From: Candidatus Saccharibacteria bacterium UBA6039
GTDB taxonomy: Bacteria; Patescibacteriota; Saccharimonadia; Saccharimonadales; Saccharimonadaceae
Assembly (NCBI GenBank): GCA_002427805.1
Contig: DIZB01000001.1
Coordinates: 1-19,303, forward strand
DNA length: 19,303 nt
Direction of reading: 5' to 3'
The translations under genes were made by a program, and so were the position numbers. This document shows, piece after piece, positions 1 through 10,490 of the stretch; the stretch's first letter is position 1; every line of letters starts with the position of its first letter. The notes beneath the pieces were generated by a model. It was not told the DNA's origin and searched no databases. It was given only the letters and a program-made list of their open reading frames with translations.

Positions 1-13
1 GTATAAGAGACAG
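1..13 (+). other. Residual Nextera/Tn5 mosaic-end adapter at contig end
   Basis: The first 13 bases, GTATAAGAGACAG, equal the 3' end of the 19-bp Tn5 mosaic-end adapter AGATGTGTATAAGAGACAG, in the orientation expected for adapter followed by insert. The trpS reading frame is sensible up to the Trp codon at 14-16, and the adapter replaces what should follow. This is library carry-over and not biology. Confidence 0.93.
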
Positions 14-742
14 CCATTCACCTACATCGGCAGTGGCAGCCTTTTTAATCTTGTTTCGGACATCATCTGGATCGTCGGTCAGCAGGATTGCCTGACGAGG
101 GTTTGATTTGCTCATCTTTCCTTTACCATTAAGGCTCAAGATCCGGATTGCCTTAATGGCAAGAGTATGTGGCTCAATGAGACCAGTTTGTGGATTAACA
201 CTTTCAAAAGCTTGGTTAAAGCGACGAGCAATTTTACGAGTTATCTCCACATGTGGTTCTTGGTCTTCGCCTACAGCTACTAGCTCTGCACGCTGCGAAA
301 AGATGTCAGCGGCCATAAGAACTGGATAGCTAAGTAGTCCAAGATTGGCATTTTCTGAAGAATCATCCCGTCCGAGATTTTGCATCTTTTCTTTTAGATT
401 TGGGATTCGCATGAGCTCAGCAACGTTGACATACGGAAATAATCTATTGGCAATCTGCGTCAAGGGCTCTTCTATACTGCTTTGGATGTAAAGCGTCGTT
501 TTATCGGGATCGATGCCAAGCGCAAGACAGTCATGAATGACAGTGCGCCTGTAGGGCGCAACTTCGTCGGGGTGATGGTCAGTAAGTCCATGCATATCAG
601 CCACAAACACAGTGAGCTCCTTCGTAGGATCATCTTGGATATCAAGCGCCGGCTTGATTGCGCCAAAATAGTTACCAACAGTCAAATCACTTGTAGGGCG
701 AAACCCACTTAACACTCTCTCGGTTTTTGGGACTTCGCTCAT
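14..742 (-). CDS. trpS: Tryptophanyl-tRNA synthetase, 3'-truncated by contig end
   Basis: Class I aminoacyl-tRNA synthetase that charges tRNA-Trp with tryptophan in the cytoplasm. About 243 N-terminal residues are present of the usual ~330. The HIGH-type signature appears as LTVGNYFGA near residue 20. The GLLSYPVLMAADIF stretch and VGEDQEPHVEITR are typical of TrpRS, and the KMSKS loop is intact as GKGKMSKSNP. The frame then runs into adapter sequence at position 13, so the C-terminal helical domain is missing from the assembly; it is not lost in the organism. The ATG overlaps the stop of the preceding chorismate-mutase-like gene as ATGA, which implies translational coupling and one shared mRNA. 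Identification is firm. Confidence 0.95.
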
Positions 743-1062
743 TGTCGCTCTCCTTCAATAGCCTCTTCTAGTCTCATTAGCTCACCCTGTAACTGCCTAC
801 TCTCTCGCATAATTCCAACGACGATCTTGGTTACTTGCATATTGGAGAACGGGCCTTGATTTATCGAAATAGCGTTTGCAATGACCTGATCTTCGCGACC
901 CTCGACGAATATAGGCAGTCCGTGTCTATGCTTTATTGAGGCGATAGCCAAAGATGCAGTAGCACGCTCGTTTGCAAGCGCAACAATATCGCGATCAGCT
1001 CTATCAATTATTTCACGTTGGACGGCAAGCAATGCTTGCGGATCTTTATCTGCTTCGACCAT
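739..1062 (-). CDS. AroQ-type chorismate mutase domain protein
   Basis: A 107-residue, all-helical protein resembling the AroQ chorismate mutase family, which converts chorismate to prephenate for Phe/Tyr synthesis. By eye alignment to the E. coli CM domain, the active-site residues R11, R28, K39, R51, E52, S84 and Q88 all have counterparts (QREIID, NERATAS, SIKHRHG, EGREDQ, RESRQLQ). Only the D48 position differs (Val). It is therefore probably an active enzyme. AGGGAG lies 6 nt before the ATG. The stop overlaps the trpS start by 4 nt. No other aromatic-pathway gene is in the window, so its substrate source is unknown. Family call is fairly sure; physiological role is open. Confidence 0.82.
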   Translation of the reverse strand: MVEADKDPQALLAVQREIIDRADRDIVALANERATASLAIASIKHRHGLPIFVEGREDQVIANAISINQGPFSNMQVTKIVVGIMRESRQLQGELMRLEEAIEGERQ

Positions 1063-1083
1063 ATGTTCTCCCTAGCTATAGGG

Positions 1084-1113
1084 ATTGTACAACATAACAT
1101 AAAAGAAACGCAA
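1084..1113 (-). promoter_or_regulatory. Probable promoter of the chorismate mutase-trpS pair
   Basis: TACAAT at 1084-1089 lies 18 nt downstream of TTGCGT (1108-1113), 21 nt before the start codon. The -10 is good and the -35 is weak. It sits just after the fusA terminator, which makes an independent promoter necessary. Confidence 0.5.
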
Positions 1114-1125
1114 TAGAATGAAATC

Positions 1126-1148
1126 AAAAAGGCACATAAAATGTGCCT
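1126..1148 (-). terminator. Intrinsic terminator of fusA
   Basis: On the minus strand an 8-bp stem, AGGCACAT/ATGTGCCT (1130-1137 with 1141-1148), has a 3-nt loop and is followed by TTTTTGATTT. It begins 15 nt after the fusA stop codon. Confidence 0.85.
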
Positions 1149-1163
1149 AAGTGATAAAAGAGA

Positions 1164-3260
1164 TTACTTACTAGAACGTTTTTCGATGATCTCTTGCGCA
1201 ACGTTTGGTGGAACTTCCTCATACTGCGCAAGCTCCATCGAGCTAGCTGCGCGTCCTTGGCTCATTGAGCGAAGGTCGTTTGTGTAACCAAACATCGTTG
1301 AAAGTGGCACGATTGCCTTAATAAGCTTAGCGCCACCACTAAGGTCTTCCATAGACTCAATTCGTCCACGACGAGAGTTAATGTCACCAATAACGTCACC
1401 CATGAATTCTTCAGGAGTAGTCGCTTCAAGGCGCATAACCGGCTCGAGTAGGATTGGCTTCGCCTTTTGGATACCCTCACGTGTCGCAAGTGCACCTGCG
1501 AGCTTGAAGGCAAGTTCGCTTGAGTCTACATCGTGGTAACTACCATCGTATAGAGTGGCCTTGACGTCAACAACTGGGTAACCAGCGATAACTCCACCAA
1601 GCAGTGTTTCTTTAATACCCTGCTCAACGGGTTTGATGTATTCTTTTGGAACAACTCCACCCTTAACGGCGTCAAAGAATTCAAAACCCTTACCTGTTTC
1701 GTTCGGCTCAAATCGGACCCAAACGTCACCATACTGACCGCGTCCACCGGATTGCTTAGCGTGCTTACCTTGCACTTCAGACATACCCTTGATTGATTCA
1801 CGGAAGGCAACTTGTGGCTCACCAATGTTTGCCTCAACGTTAAACTCACGCTTCATGCGGTCGATAAGGATATCAAGGTGAAGCTCACCCATTCCTGACA
1901 TAATGGTCTGACCTGTTTCGTCGTCTGTGTGAAGACGGAAAGTTGGGTCTTCTTCTGCAAGACGTTGCAATGCAACACCCATCTTTTCTTGGTCAGCCTT
2001 TGTTTTTGGCTCAACAGCAATCGATACAGGTGGATCTGGGAAAGTAATGCTTTCAAGGGCAATAGGATGAGCTGGGTCAGAGAGAGTGTGACCGGTGAAG
2101 GTATCTTTAAGTCCGATAACCGCAGCGATATCACCAGCACTGACAGAATCAATTTCTTCACGCTTGTCGGCATGCATACGCACAATTCGTCCAACACGTT
2201 CTTTCTCACCGGTTGTCGTGTTCAGAACATAGCTTCCGGCTGAAAGTTTACCACTGTAGACACGAACAAAAATAAGCTTTCCAACGAATGGGTCAGTTGC
2301 GATCTTGAAGGCAAGACCAGCAAGAGGCTCGCTCTCGTTTGGTTTGCGTTCGATCTCTTCGCCGTTCTTCGGATTAACACCCCAAATACCGCTCACATCA
2401 AGTGGTGACGGAAGGTAATCAACCATAATATCAAGGAGTTTCTCAACAATAACACCACGGCCATCGCCACCACTCACGAGGAAGAAGTTACCAGCTAGCA
2501 CGCGCTTACGAAGCGCAGCCTTCAGCTCTGGGATCGTGATTGACTCTTCGCCCTTGTCAAGGAATCGCTCAAATAGTTCATCGTCAGCTTCAACAGCTGC
2601 TTCAACAAGTAGGCTACGTGCGTTCTTTGCTTTCTCAAGCATGTCTGCAGGGATTTCGCCTTGAACTAGTTCGTGATCTGCATAGTCCGTGTAGGTGTAG
2701 GCTTTCATATCAACAAGGTCAACAACCCCGTTGATATCTTTTTCAAACCCGATTGGAAGGTGAACAGGAAGAGCCTGCTTACTTAGGCGTGCGTGAATAG
2801 TATCAAGTGATTTGTAGAAGTCACCACCCGTTTGATTAATCTTGTTGATGAAACAAATACGTGGCACACCGTACTTGTTGGCCTGACGCCATACAGTCTC
2901 AGACTGTGCTTCAACGCCCATCTTACCGTCAAAAATCGTAACGGCACCGTCAAGCACACGAAGAGATCGCTCAACTTCAGCAGTAAAGTCGATGTGACCT
3001 GGTGTATCGATAATGTTAATCTTGTGGTCTTTCCAGAAGCACGTTACAGCAGCACTTGTAATGGTAATCCCACGCTCTTTTTCCTGTGCCATCCAGTCAG
3101 TCGTTGCACTATCACCGTTTGCACCACGAACCTCACCAATTTTGTGATTGATGCCAGTACGGTATAAAATACCCTCGGTTGTGGTTGTTTTACCTGCGTC
3201 AATATGCGCGATAATTCCAATATTTCTAAGGTCCTTTAGTGGAACTTTCTTTTCTGCCAT
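1164..3260 (-). CDS. fusA: Elongation factor G
   Basis: Translational GTPase that drives tRNA-mRNA translocation and, with RRF, ribosome recycling. At 698 residues it is full length. The G1 loop AHIDAGKTT (residues 18-26), G2 RGITITSAA and G3 DTPGHIDFT are canonical, and domain IV keeps the [10 protein letters not shown] loop. Two guanine-binding motifs are unusual. G4 reads NKIN (139-142), with Asn replacing the Asp that normally recognises guanine, and G5 reads SGG (263-265) instead of SA. The nucleotide sequence is unambiguous at the NKIN codons (AAC AAG ATT AAT). An AAGGA Shine-Dalgarno lies rather far (about 13 nt) from the ATG. The gene has its own promoter and terminator and is separated from rpsL-rpsG. 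Confidence 0.98.
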   Translation of the reverse strand: MAEKKVPLKDLRNIGIIAHIDAGKTTTTEGILYRTGINHKIGEVRGANGDSATTDWMAQEKERGITITSAAVTCFWKDHKINIIDTPGHIDFTAEVERSLRVLDGAVTIFDGKMGVEAQSETVWRQANKYGVPRICFINKINQTGGDFYKSLDTIHARLSKQALPVHLPIGFEKDINGVVDLVDMKAYTYTDYADHELVQGEIPADMLEKAKNARSLLVEAAVEADDELFERFLDKGEESITIPELKAALRKRVLAGNFFLVSGGDGRGVIVEKLLDIMVDYLPSPLDVSGIWGVNPKNGEEIERKPNESEPLAGLAFKIATDPFVGKLIFVRVYSGKLSAGSYVLNTTTGEKERVGRIVRMHADKREEIDSVSAGDIAAVIGLKDTFTGHTLSDPAHPIALESITFPDPPVSIAVEPKTKADQEKMGVALQRLAEEDPTFRLHTDDETGQTIMSGMGELHLDILIDRMKREFNVEANIGEPQVAFRESIKGMSEVQGKHAKQSGGRGQYGDVWVRFEPNETGKGFEFFDAVKGGVVPKEYIKPVEQGIKETLLGGVIAGYPVVDVKATLYDGSYHDVDSSELAFKLAGALATREGIQKAKPILLEPVMRLEATTPEEFMGDVIGDINSRRGRIESMEDLSGGAKLIKAIVPLSTMFGYTNDLRSMSQGRAASSMELAQYEEVPPNVAQEIIEKRSSK

Positions 3261-3320
3261 GACGGTTCTTGCATCCTTTTCTTAATTATTTTTTGCCATA
3301 AAAAATAGCTCTTGCATATT

Positions 3321-3329
3321 ATTATAACA
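3321..3329 (-). promoter_or_regulatory. Extended -10 promoter of fusA
   Basis: The minus strand reads TGTTATAAT, a perfect TATAAT with a TG extension, about 60 nt before the fusA ATG. No recognisable -35 is present. The spacer is occupied by a 7-bp hairpin. Confidence 0.6.
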
Positions 3330-3346
3330 GAAACGGAGGCGTTTCT
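3329..3346 (-). repeat. Short perfect hairpin upstream of fusA -10
   Basis: AGAAACG/CGTTTCT pair around a 4-base loop. The hairpin lies one base after the stop of the decayed gene and over the spacer region of the fusA promoter. It has no U-tract, so it could be a weak terminator remnant or an operator. The function cannot be decided from sequence. Confidence 0.4.
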
Positions 3347-3696
3347 CTAGGGTAATTTGAAGTTTTCGAAGTCAGTGAGTCGTAACGACCAATCTGCTTC
3401 TGTTGTGTGAGAAATAGCGTACGTTGTATATTTATCAGTAAACTTTAACTGATCATTACAGGTTTCACCATCAGCCCTTCTTCTCGTGTCACATCATCTA
3501 ATAAGCTCGTTTCTTCGCCTAGAAGGGCCTGGGCTTATGCAGTGCCTCTGGGCTCGAAGCTATCCCTAATTGAAATCTGCTTCTCGCGAGCATATTCGAA
3601 TACCCGGCTTAAATTAAGCGGTGGCGAAAGCTACTCGGCATAAGTAGCGTCTGATTCGTAATAGTCTTCGCTAAAATCAGTTCGAGGATCAGTCAT
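3347..3696 (-). pseudogene. Decayed protein gene with in-frame stops and a frameshift
   Basis: The 486-nt stretch between fusA and the next gene has no open frame, but read on the minus strand it looks like worn coding sequence. From ATG 3696 the frame gives MTDPRTDFSEDYYESDATYAE and then a stop. The same frame continues protein-like (RVFEYAREKQISIRD, ALLGEETSLLDDVTREEG) through further stops. Another frame then takes over at about 3493 and reads FTDKYTTYAISHTTEADW and RLTDFENFKLP before ending at TAG 3347-3349. At least two in-frame stops and one frameshift would have to be repaired. I do not recognise the family. The rest of this gap holds the fusA promoter and leader. Confidence 0.5.
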
Positions 3697-3746
3697 ACTA
3701 CCAGTCTAGGTGTTATCATTGTCCATTTGCAAGGATAAACAATATC

Positions 3747-4439
3747 TTATTTCGAGTTGTCTTTCAAAAATTCATTCAGTTCGACGTCAAACTCCGGCGC
3801 ATCAGCATCGAACTCTCTGTAGGAGTCCGCAAAGTCTTTAAAGTCTTGGTTAGGTTGATCAAATGCAAGGTTATGAGCTACATGCGCATGATGAGCGCCT
3901 AATGCCACGACTCCTAGCATCCCACTAAATACTTGTCGACGCTCGGTATTTACGTCGACCGAGTTCGTCCAGCGATCAATAATCGATTTTGCTTGGCCTC
4001 CTAATAACTCGAGTCCCGACTCGCCCATTTCGATCAAGGCAGCCTGTAACTCTTCTGGATCAAGTTCTTGCAACGTCAATGGAATTGGTAAATGATGCAG
4101 TACATCCCGATTATATAGGGCTTTGCGGTGTAGGGGTTCTACGGCCAGGATACCCGCAACTGCCCCCATTCGCATCGCAGCCGACATCTGCCTTCTGGGA
4201 TCAAGGAGACGTTCGTCATTATTAGCATCACGTGGCTCTAGTTTTTTACCATAATTATCTGCCGTCGTAACCAGTCGAGTCACATTCTTACTACTTGAAC
4301 GAAGTCTGACCTCTTGGTTATGCAAAAACCAGGCAATTCCCCCGTCACTGGATGTGATCTGTCGATCGACTTGCGCCGCTGCCACATAGTAGTCCATTTC
4401 GGTCGGAAGCAAAAATGAAGAATCAGAAGAATAACTCAT
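3747..4439 (-). CDS. Hypothetical protein, 230 aa
   Basis: Not recognised. It is a soluble protein with no signal peptide or membrane segment. The first ~100 residues are polar. The middle (about 110-160) is leucine- and glutamate-rich and likely helical. A histidine-dense motif, LGAHHAHVAHN, lies near residue 185, and the C-terminal ~35 residues are strongly acidic (FDADAPEFDVELNEF). The His cluster could bind metal, but nothing else supports that. Codon use resembles its neighbours. The ATG lies 6 nt after a TATACT box with no Shine-Dalgarno, suggesting a leaderless mRNA. It follows the 285-aa gene by 55 nt. No clear terminator follows it. Confidence 0.75.
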   Translation of the reverse strand: MSYSSDSSFLLPTEMDYYVAAAQVDRQITSSDGGIAWFLHNQEVRLRSSSKNVTRLVTTADNYGKKLEPRDANNDERLLDPRRQMSAAMRMGAVAGILAVEPLHRKALYNRDVLHHLPIPLTLQELDPEELQAALIEMGESGLELLGGQAKSIIDRWTNSVDVNTERRQVFSGMLGVVALGAHHAHVAHNLAFDQPNQDFKDFADSYREFDADAPEFDVELNEFLKDNSK

Positions 4440-4445
4440 TAACTT

Positions 4446-4475
4446 AGTATAAATATATCGTGCCCAATGTTACAA
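4446..4475 (-). promoter_or_regulatory. Probable promoter of the 230-aa gene (leaderless)
   Basis: TTGTAA (4470-4475), an 18-nt spacer and TATACT (4446-4451). Six nucleotides separate the -10 box from the ATG, so transcription should begin at or next to the start codon. Confidence 0.5.
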
Positions 4476-4494
4476 GCATAGACAATTCGTACTA

Positions 4495-5352
4495 TCATGC
4501 AGCCTTAGTGAATTCTTCACTTGTTTGAAAGTAGTGTGCCACAACGGCTTCAGTCATTGCATTTAAAAACCTATGTTCGTCTTTTTCAAGAATCGCTCCA
4601 GATGTTTCGGACACGATGAGTGATAGTAAGTAGTTGACTTGATCGGAGAGATTAGTCACACCCGTCACTCTACTTTTTCTAAGAGCTTTATATATAAGAG
4701 GCTGCATTGTTAACACTTTAATACACTCATCGTAAATCTTTTGTGTCGGTATTAATTTTTGCTGAATTGGGATTTTACCCCCGTTGCCGAGAAAATAGCT
4801 GTCATGATTAAGTGGCTGTGTGGCTGAAGCTTCCTCTCTAGGTGATGCAGGATATAAAAGTAACTGTGGTTGTTGTGATCGGGCGGATAATGCAAGACTA
4901 GCGATTTCGACCATACGCCACTGTGGCGGTTCATCGATAGTTAGTGGACGGAGATATTTCATGGCTTGGCCAAGACTCCGATAAACATCTTCGCAGTCAT
5001 CGCCCATTATCTCAATGTCTGAGGCACGCTTGCTAAATAATGGTAGGTATGACGATAATGTCAGGGCATTCAGTGCTGTATCCTGATGAACCTTGGGATG
5101 AGCTAAGATCATTGCAGTGAGAAGTTGACTTGAATGAAAATATTCATCTCTCTCATCCAATCGACCACTTCGTAAGTTGAGGGCGTACTCCGTGTAATTC
5201 CAAGCTGAGCGCATCATTCCACTGGGATTACGCCGTGTTTCAAACTTTTTTAATGCAGCGAATGCAACTTGTTGGTCTAAATCCTCAACTGGAAACTGGA
5301 GTGCGCGGTGGAGCTCATAGTTTTCGACACTATGCTCCATCGCGGTTACCAT
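4495..5352 (-). CDS. Hypothetical protein, 285 aa
   Basis: Not recognised. The protein is predicted soluble and mainly helical, with no obvious catalytic motif, signal peptide or transmembrane segment. It has helix-rich halves (about residues 20-150 and 200-280) joined by a Pro/Ser/Gln-rich stretch around 160-190 (SQQPQLLLYPASPREE). The start at 5352 (MVTAMEHS) is chosen as the longest; the internal Met at 5340 is a plausible alternative, and neither has a strong Shine-Dalgarno. It follows the rpsG terminator and has its own promoter, so it is not part of the ribosomal-protein operon. It lies between rpsG and fusA, where other bacteria usually have no extra gene. Confidence 0.75.
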   Translation of the reverse strand: MVTAMEHSVENYELHRALQFPVEDLDQQVAFAALKKFETRRNPSGMMRSAWNYTEYALNLRSGRLDERDEYFHSSQLLTAMILAHPKVHQDTALNALTLSSYLPLFSKRASDIEIMGDDCEDVYRSLGQAMKYLRPLTIDEPPQWRMVEIASLALSARSQQPQLLLYPASPREEASATQPLNHDSYFLGNGGKIPIQQKLIPTQKIYDECIKVLTMQPLIYKALRKSRVTGVTNLSDQVNYLLSLIVSETSGAILEKDEHRFLNAMTEAVVAHYFQTSEEFTKAA

Positions 5353-5403
5353 ATTAGTCTCTGATTCCCTTCATGATGTTTATTTTTGTTCCCATTTGCC
5401 TTT

Positions 5404-5433
5404 GTTATAGCATGACCGGGATGATGATGTAAA
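5404..5433 (-). promoter_or_regulatory. Promoter of the 285-aa gene
   Basis: TTTACA (5428-5433), an 18-nt spacer and TATAAC (5404-5409) preceded by TGC, an extended -10. It lies directly downstream of the rpsG terminator. Confidence 0.65.
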
Positions 5434-5443
5434 TAGTTTTCTT

Positions 5444-5477
5444 ACAAAAAACCCGCTCATGTGAGCGGGAGTTTTGT
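5444..5477 (-). terminator. Intrinsic terminator of rpsL-rpsG
   Basis: CCCGCTCA pairs with TGAGCGGG (5452-5459 with 5462-5469). The hairpin is flanked by ACAAAA/TTTTTT, giving a U-tract in the minus-strand transcript. It begins about 20 nt after the rpsG stop. Confidence 0.92.
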
Positions 5478-5488
5478 ATAGATACGGA

Positions 5489-5968
5489 TTACCCTCGGGC
5501 GAAGTGAGCAAATGCTCGGTTGGCTTCGGCCATTTTGTGAGTATCTTCTTTTTTCTTGAAAGCAGCACCGGCTTCGTTGTGGGCATCGATAATCTCAAGT
5601 GCGAGGCACTGTGAGTATGGAATACCTTTACGAGCACGTGCGGATTGTACAAGCCATGAAAAGGCGTAGTGCAGACGGCGGTGGCCTTCTACTGGGAATG
5701 GAATTTGGTAGTTTGCACCACCAACACGTCGAGATTTCACTTCGAAGTTTGGAGACACGTTCTTTAGCGCGCGTTCAAAGACTTCAAGTGGATCTTCGCT
5801 ATCGAGCTTCTTAGCTGCAGCTTCGAGTGCTGCGTAGACAGCACGCTCAGCAACAAGTTTTTTGCCATCAAGCATAGATTTGTTGATTAAACGCTGTACA
5901 AGAACGCTTTGGTACTTACGATCTGGGTTGAGTTTACGTTGTAAACTAGCAGTTACTTTACGAGGCAT
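5489..5968 (-). CDS. rpsG: 30S ribosomal protein S7
   Basis: Primary 16S rRNA-binding protein that nucleates assembly of the 30S head. Its 159 residues match the family length (about 156). Family-typical stretches include the N-terminal MPRK, KSRRVGGANYQIP at about residues 78-90 and the C-terminal KKKEDTHKMAEANRAFAHF. The ATG shares its A with the last base of the rpsL stop (TAATG), and the Shine-Dalgarno GGAGGACAAG lies inside the end of rpsL. The two are therefore translationally coupled. Unlike the classical str operon, fusA and tuf do not follow directly. Confidence 0.98.
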   Translation of the reverse strand: MPRKVTASLQRKLNPDRKYQSVLVQRLINKSMLDGKKLVAERAVYAALEAAAKKLDSEDPLEVFERALKNVSPNFEVKSRRVGGANYQIPFPVEGHRRLHYAFSWLVQSARARKGIPYSQCLALEIIDAHNEAGAAFKKKEDTHKMAEANRAFAHFARG

Positions 5969-6381
5969 TACTTGTCCTCCTTCTTAGTACCGTACTTACT
6001 ACGACCTTGTTTGCGCTTTGCAACGCCTTGAAGGTCAAGTGCGCCACGAACGATGTGGTAACGAACACCCGGCAGGTCTGGAACACGGCCACCGCGAACA
6101 AGCACAACTGCGTGCTCCTGAAGGTTGTGACCTTCGCCACCGATGTATGCCCACACTTCTTGACCGTTAGTTAGGCGTACACGTGCAACTTTACGAAGTG
6201 CAGAGTTAGGTTTTTTCGGTGTCTTTGTTGTTACTTTAATACACACACCACGCTTCAATGGACCGGCTTGGTCGGTGTAGCGAGTCTTTAGTGCGTTGTA
6301 CGAACGGCCAAGTGCTGGAGACTTACTCTTAGTAACAGCAGTCTTGCGAGGCTTTCGTACTAATTGGTTGATTGTTGGCAT
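5968..6381 (-). CDS. rpsL: 30S ribosomal protein S12
   Basis: Decoding-centre protein of the small subunit. At 137 residues it is the longer form, with the ~13-residue insertion near 25-42 seen in Gram-positive S12. The decoding loop [14 protein letters not shown] is intact, so the Lys at E. coli position 42 is kept (K56 here). The second streptomycin-linked loop, normally GRVKDLPG, reads GRVPDLPG, with Pro101 at the K87 position. The following Asp, target of RimO methylthiolation in many bacteria, is kept. AGGAG lies 7 nt before the ATG. It is first in a two-gene operon with rpsG. Confidence 0.98.
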   Translation of the reverse strand: MPTINQLVRKPRKTAVTKSKSPALGRSYNALKTRYTDQAGPLKRGVCIKVTTKTPKKPNSALRKVARVRLTNGQEVWAYIGGEGHNLQEHAVVLVRGGRVPDLPGVRYHIVRGALDLQGVAKRKQGRSKYGTKKEDK

Positions 6382-6541
6382 TAATACTCCTAAAGAGAAT
6401 TTTACATTATTAATTGAGCTAGATTCAGCCCGTTTTACAGATTGAACTCAGCATGTTCGTTCTGTGTCATACCTACGTACACGCATGAATTTGTACACAT
6501 TCAAATAACTCACACGTTTCGTAAGAGGAAACTCACCCTGT

Positions 6542-6570
6542 AGTATAGCAAATTCCCTACACTTAGTAAA
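6542..6570 (-). promoter_or_regulatory. Promoter of rpsL-rpsG with ~150-nt leader
   Basis: TTTACT (6565-6570), a 17-nt spacer and TATACT (6542-6547) with a TGC extension. The -35 lies within the U-tract of the rpoC terminator. The expected start near 6535 leaves an untranslated leader of about 150 nt up to 6382. That leader contains no strong hairpin I can defend and one 12-codon AUG frame of doubtful meaning. Confidence 0.72.
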
Positions 6571-6601
6571 GCAAAGGAGCCCCACTTGTCGCAGGGCTCC
6601 T
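6571..6601 (-). terminator. Intrinsic terminator of rpoB-rpoC
   Basis: AGGAGCCC/GGGCTCCT (6575-6582 with 6594-6601) pair around an 11-nt loop. TTTGCTTTACT follows on the minus strand. It starts 15 nt after the rpoC stop and runs into the rpsL promoter. Confidence 0.82.
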
Positions 6602-6616
6602 ACACACTTTAGCTAC

Positions 6617-10489
<3,873 letters not shown>

Positions 10490-10490
10490 A

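Noticed and set aside
2832..3167. 111-aa plus-strand open frame
   Set aside because: It is antisense to the conserved GTPase domain of fusA and is explained by codon bias of that gene.
6470..6510. 12-codon AUG frame in the rpsL leader as a regulatory peptide
   Set aside because: No ribosome-binding site and no downstream competing hairpins, so there is nothing beyond chance to support it.
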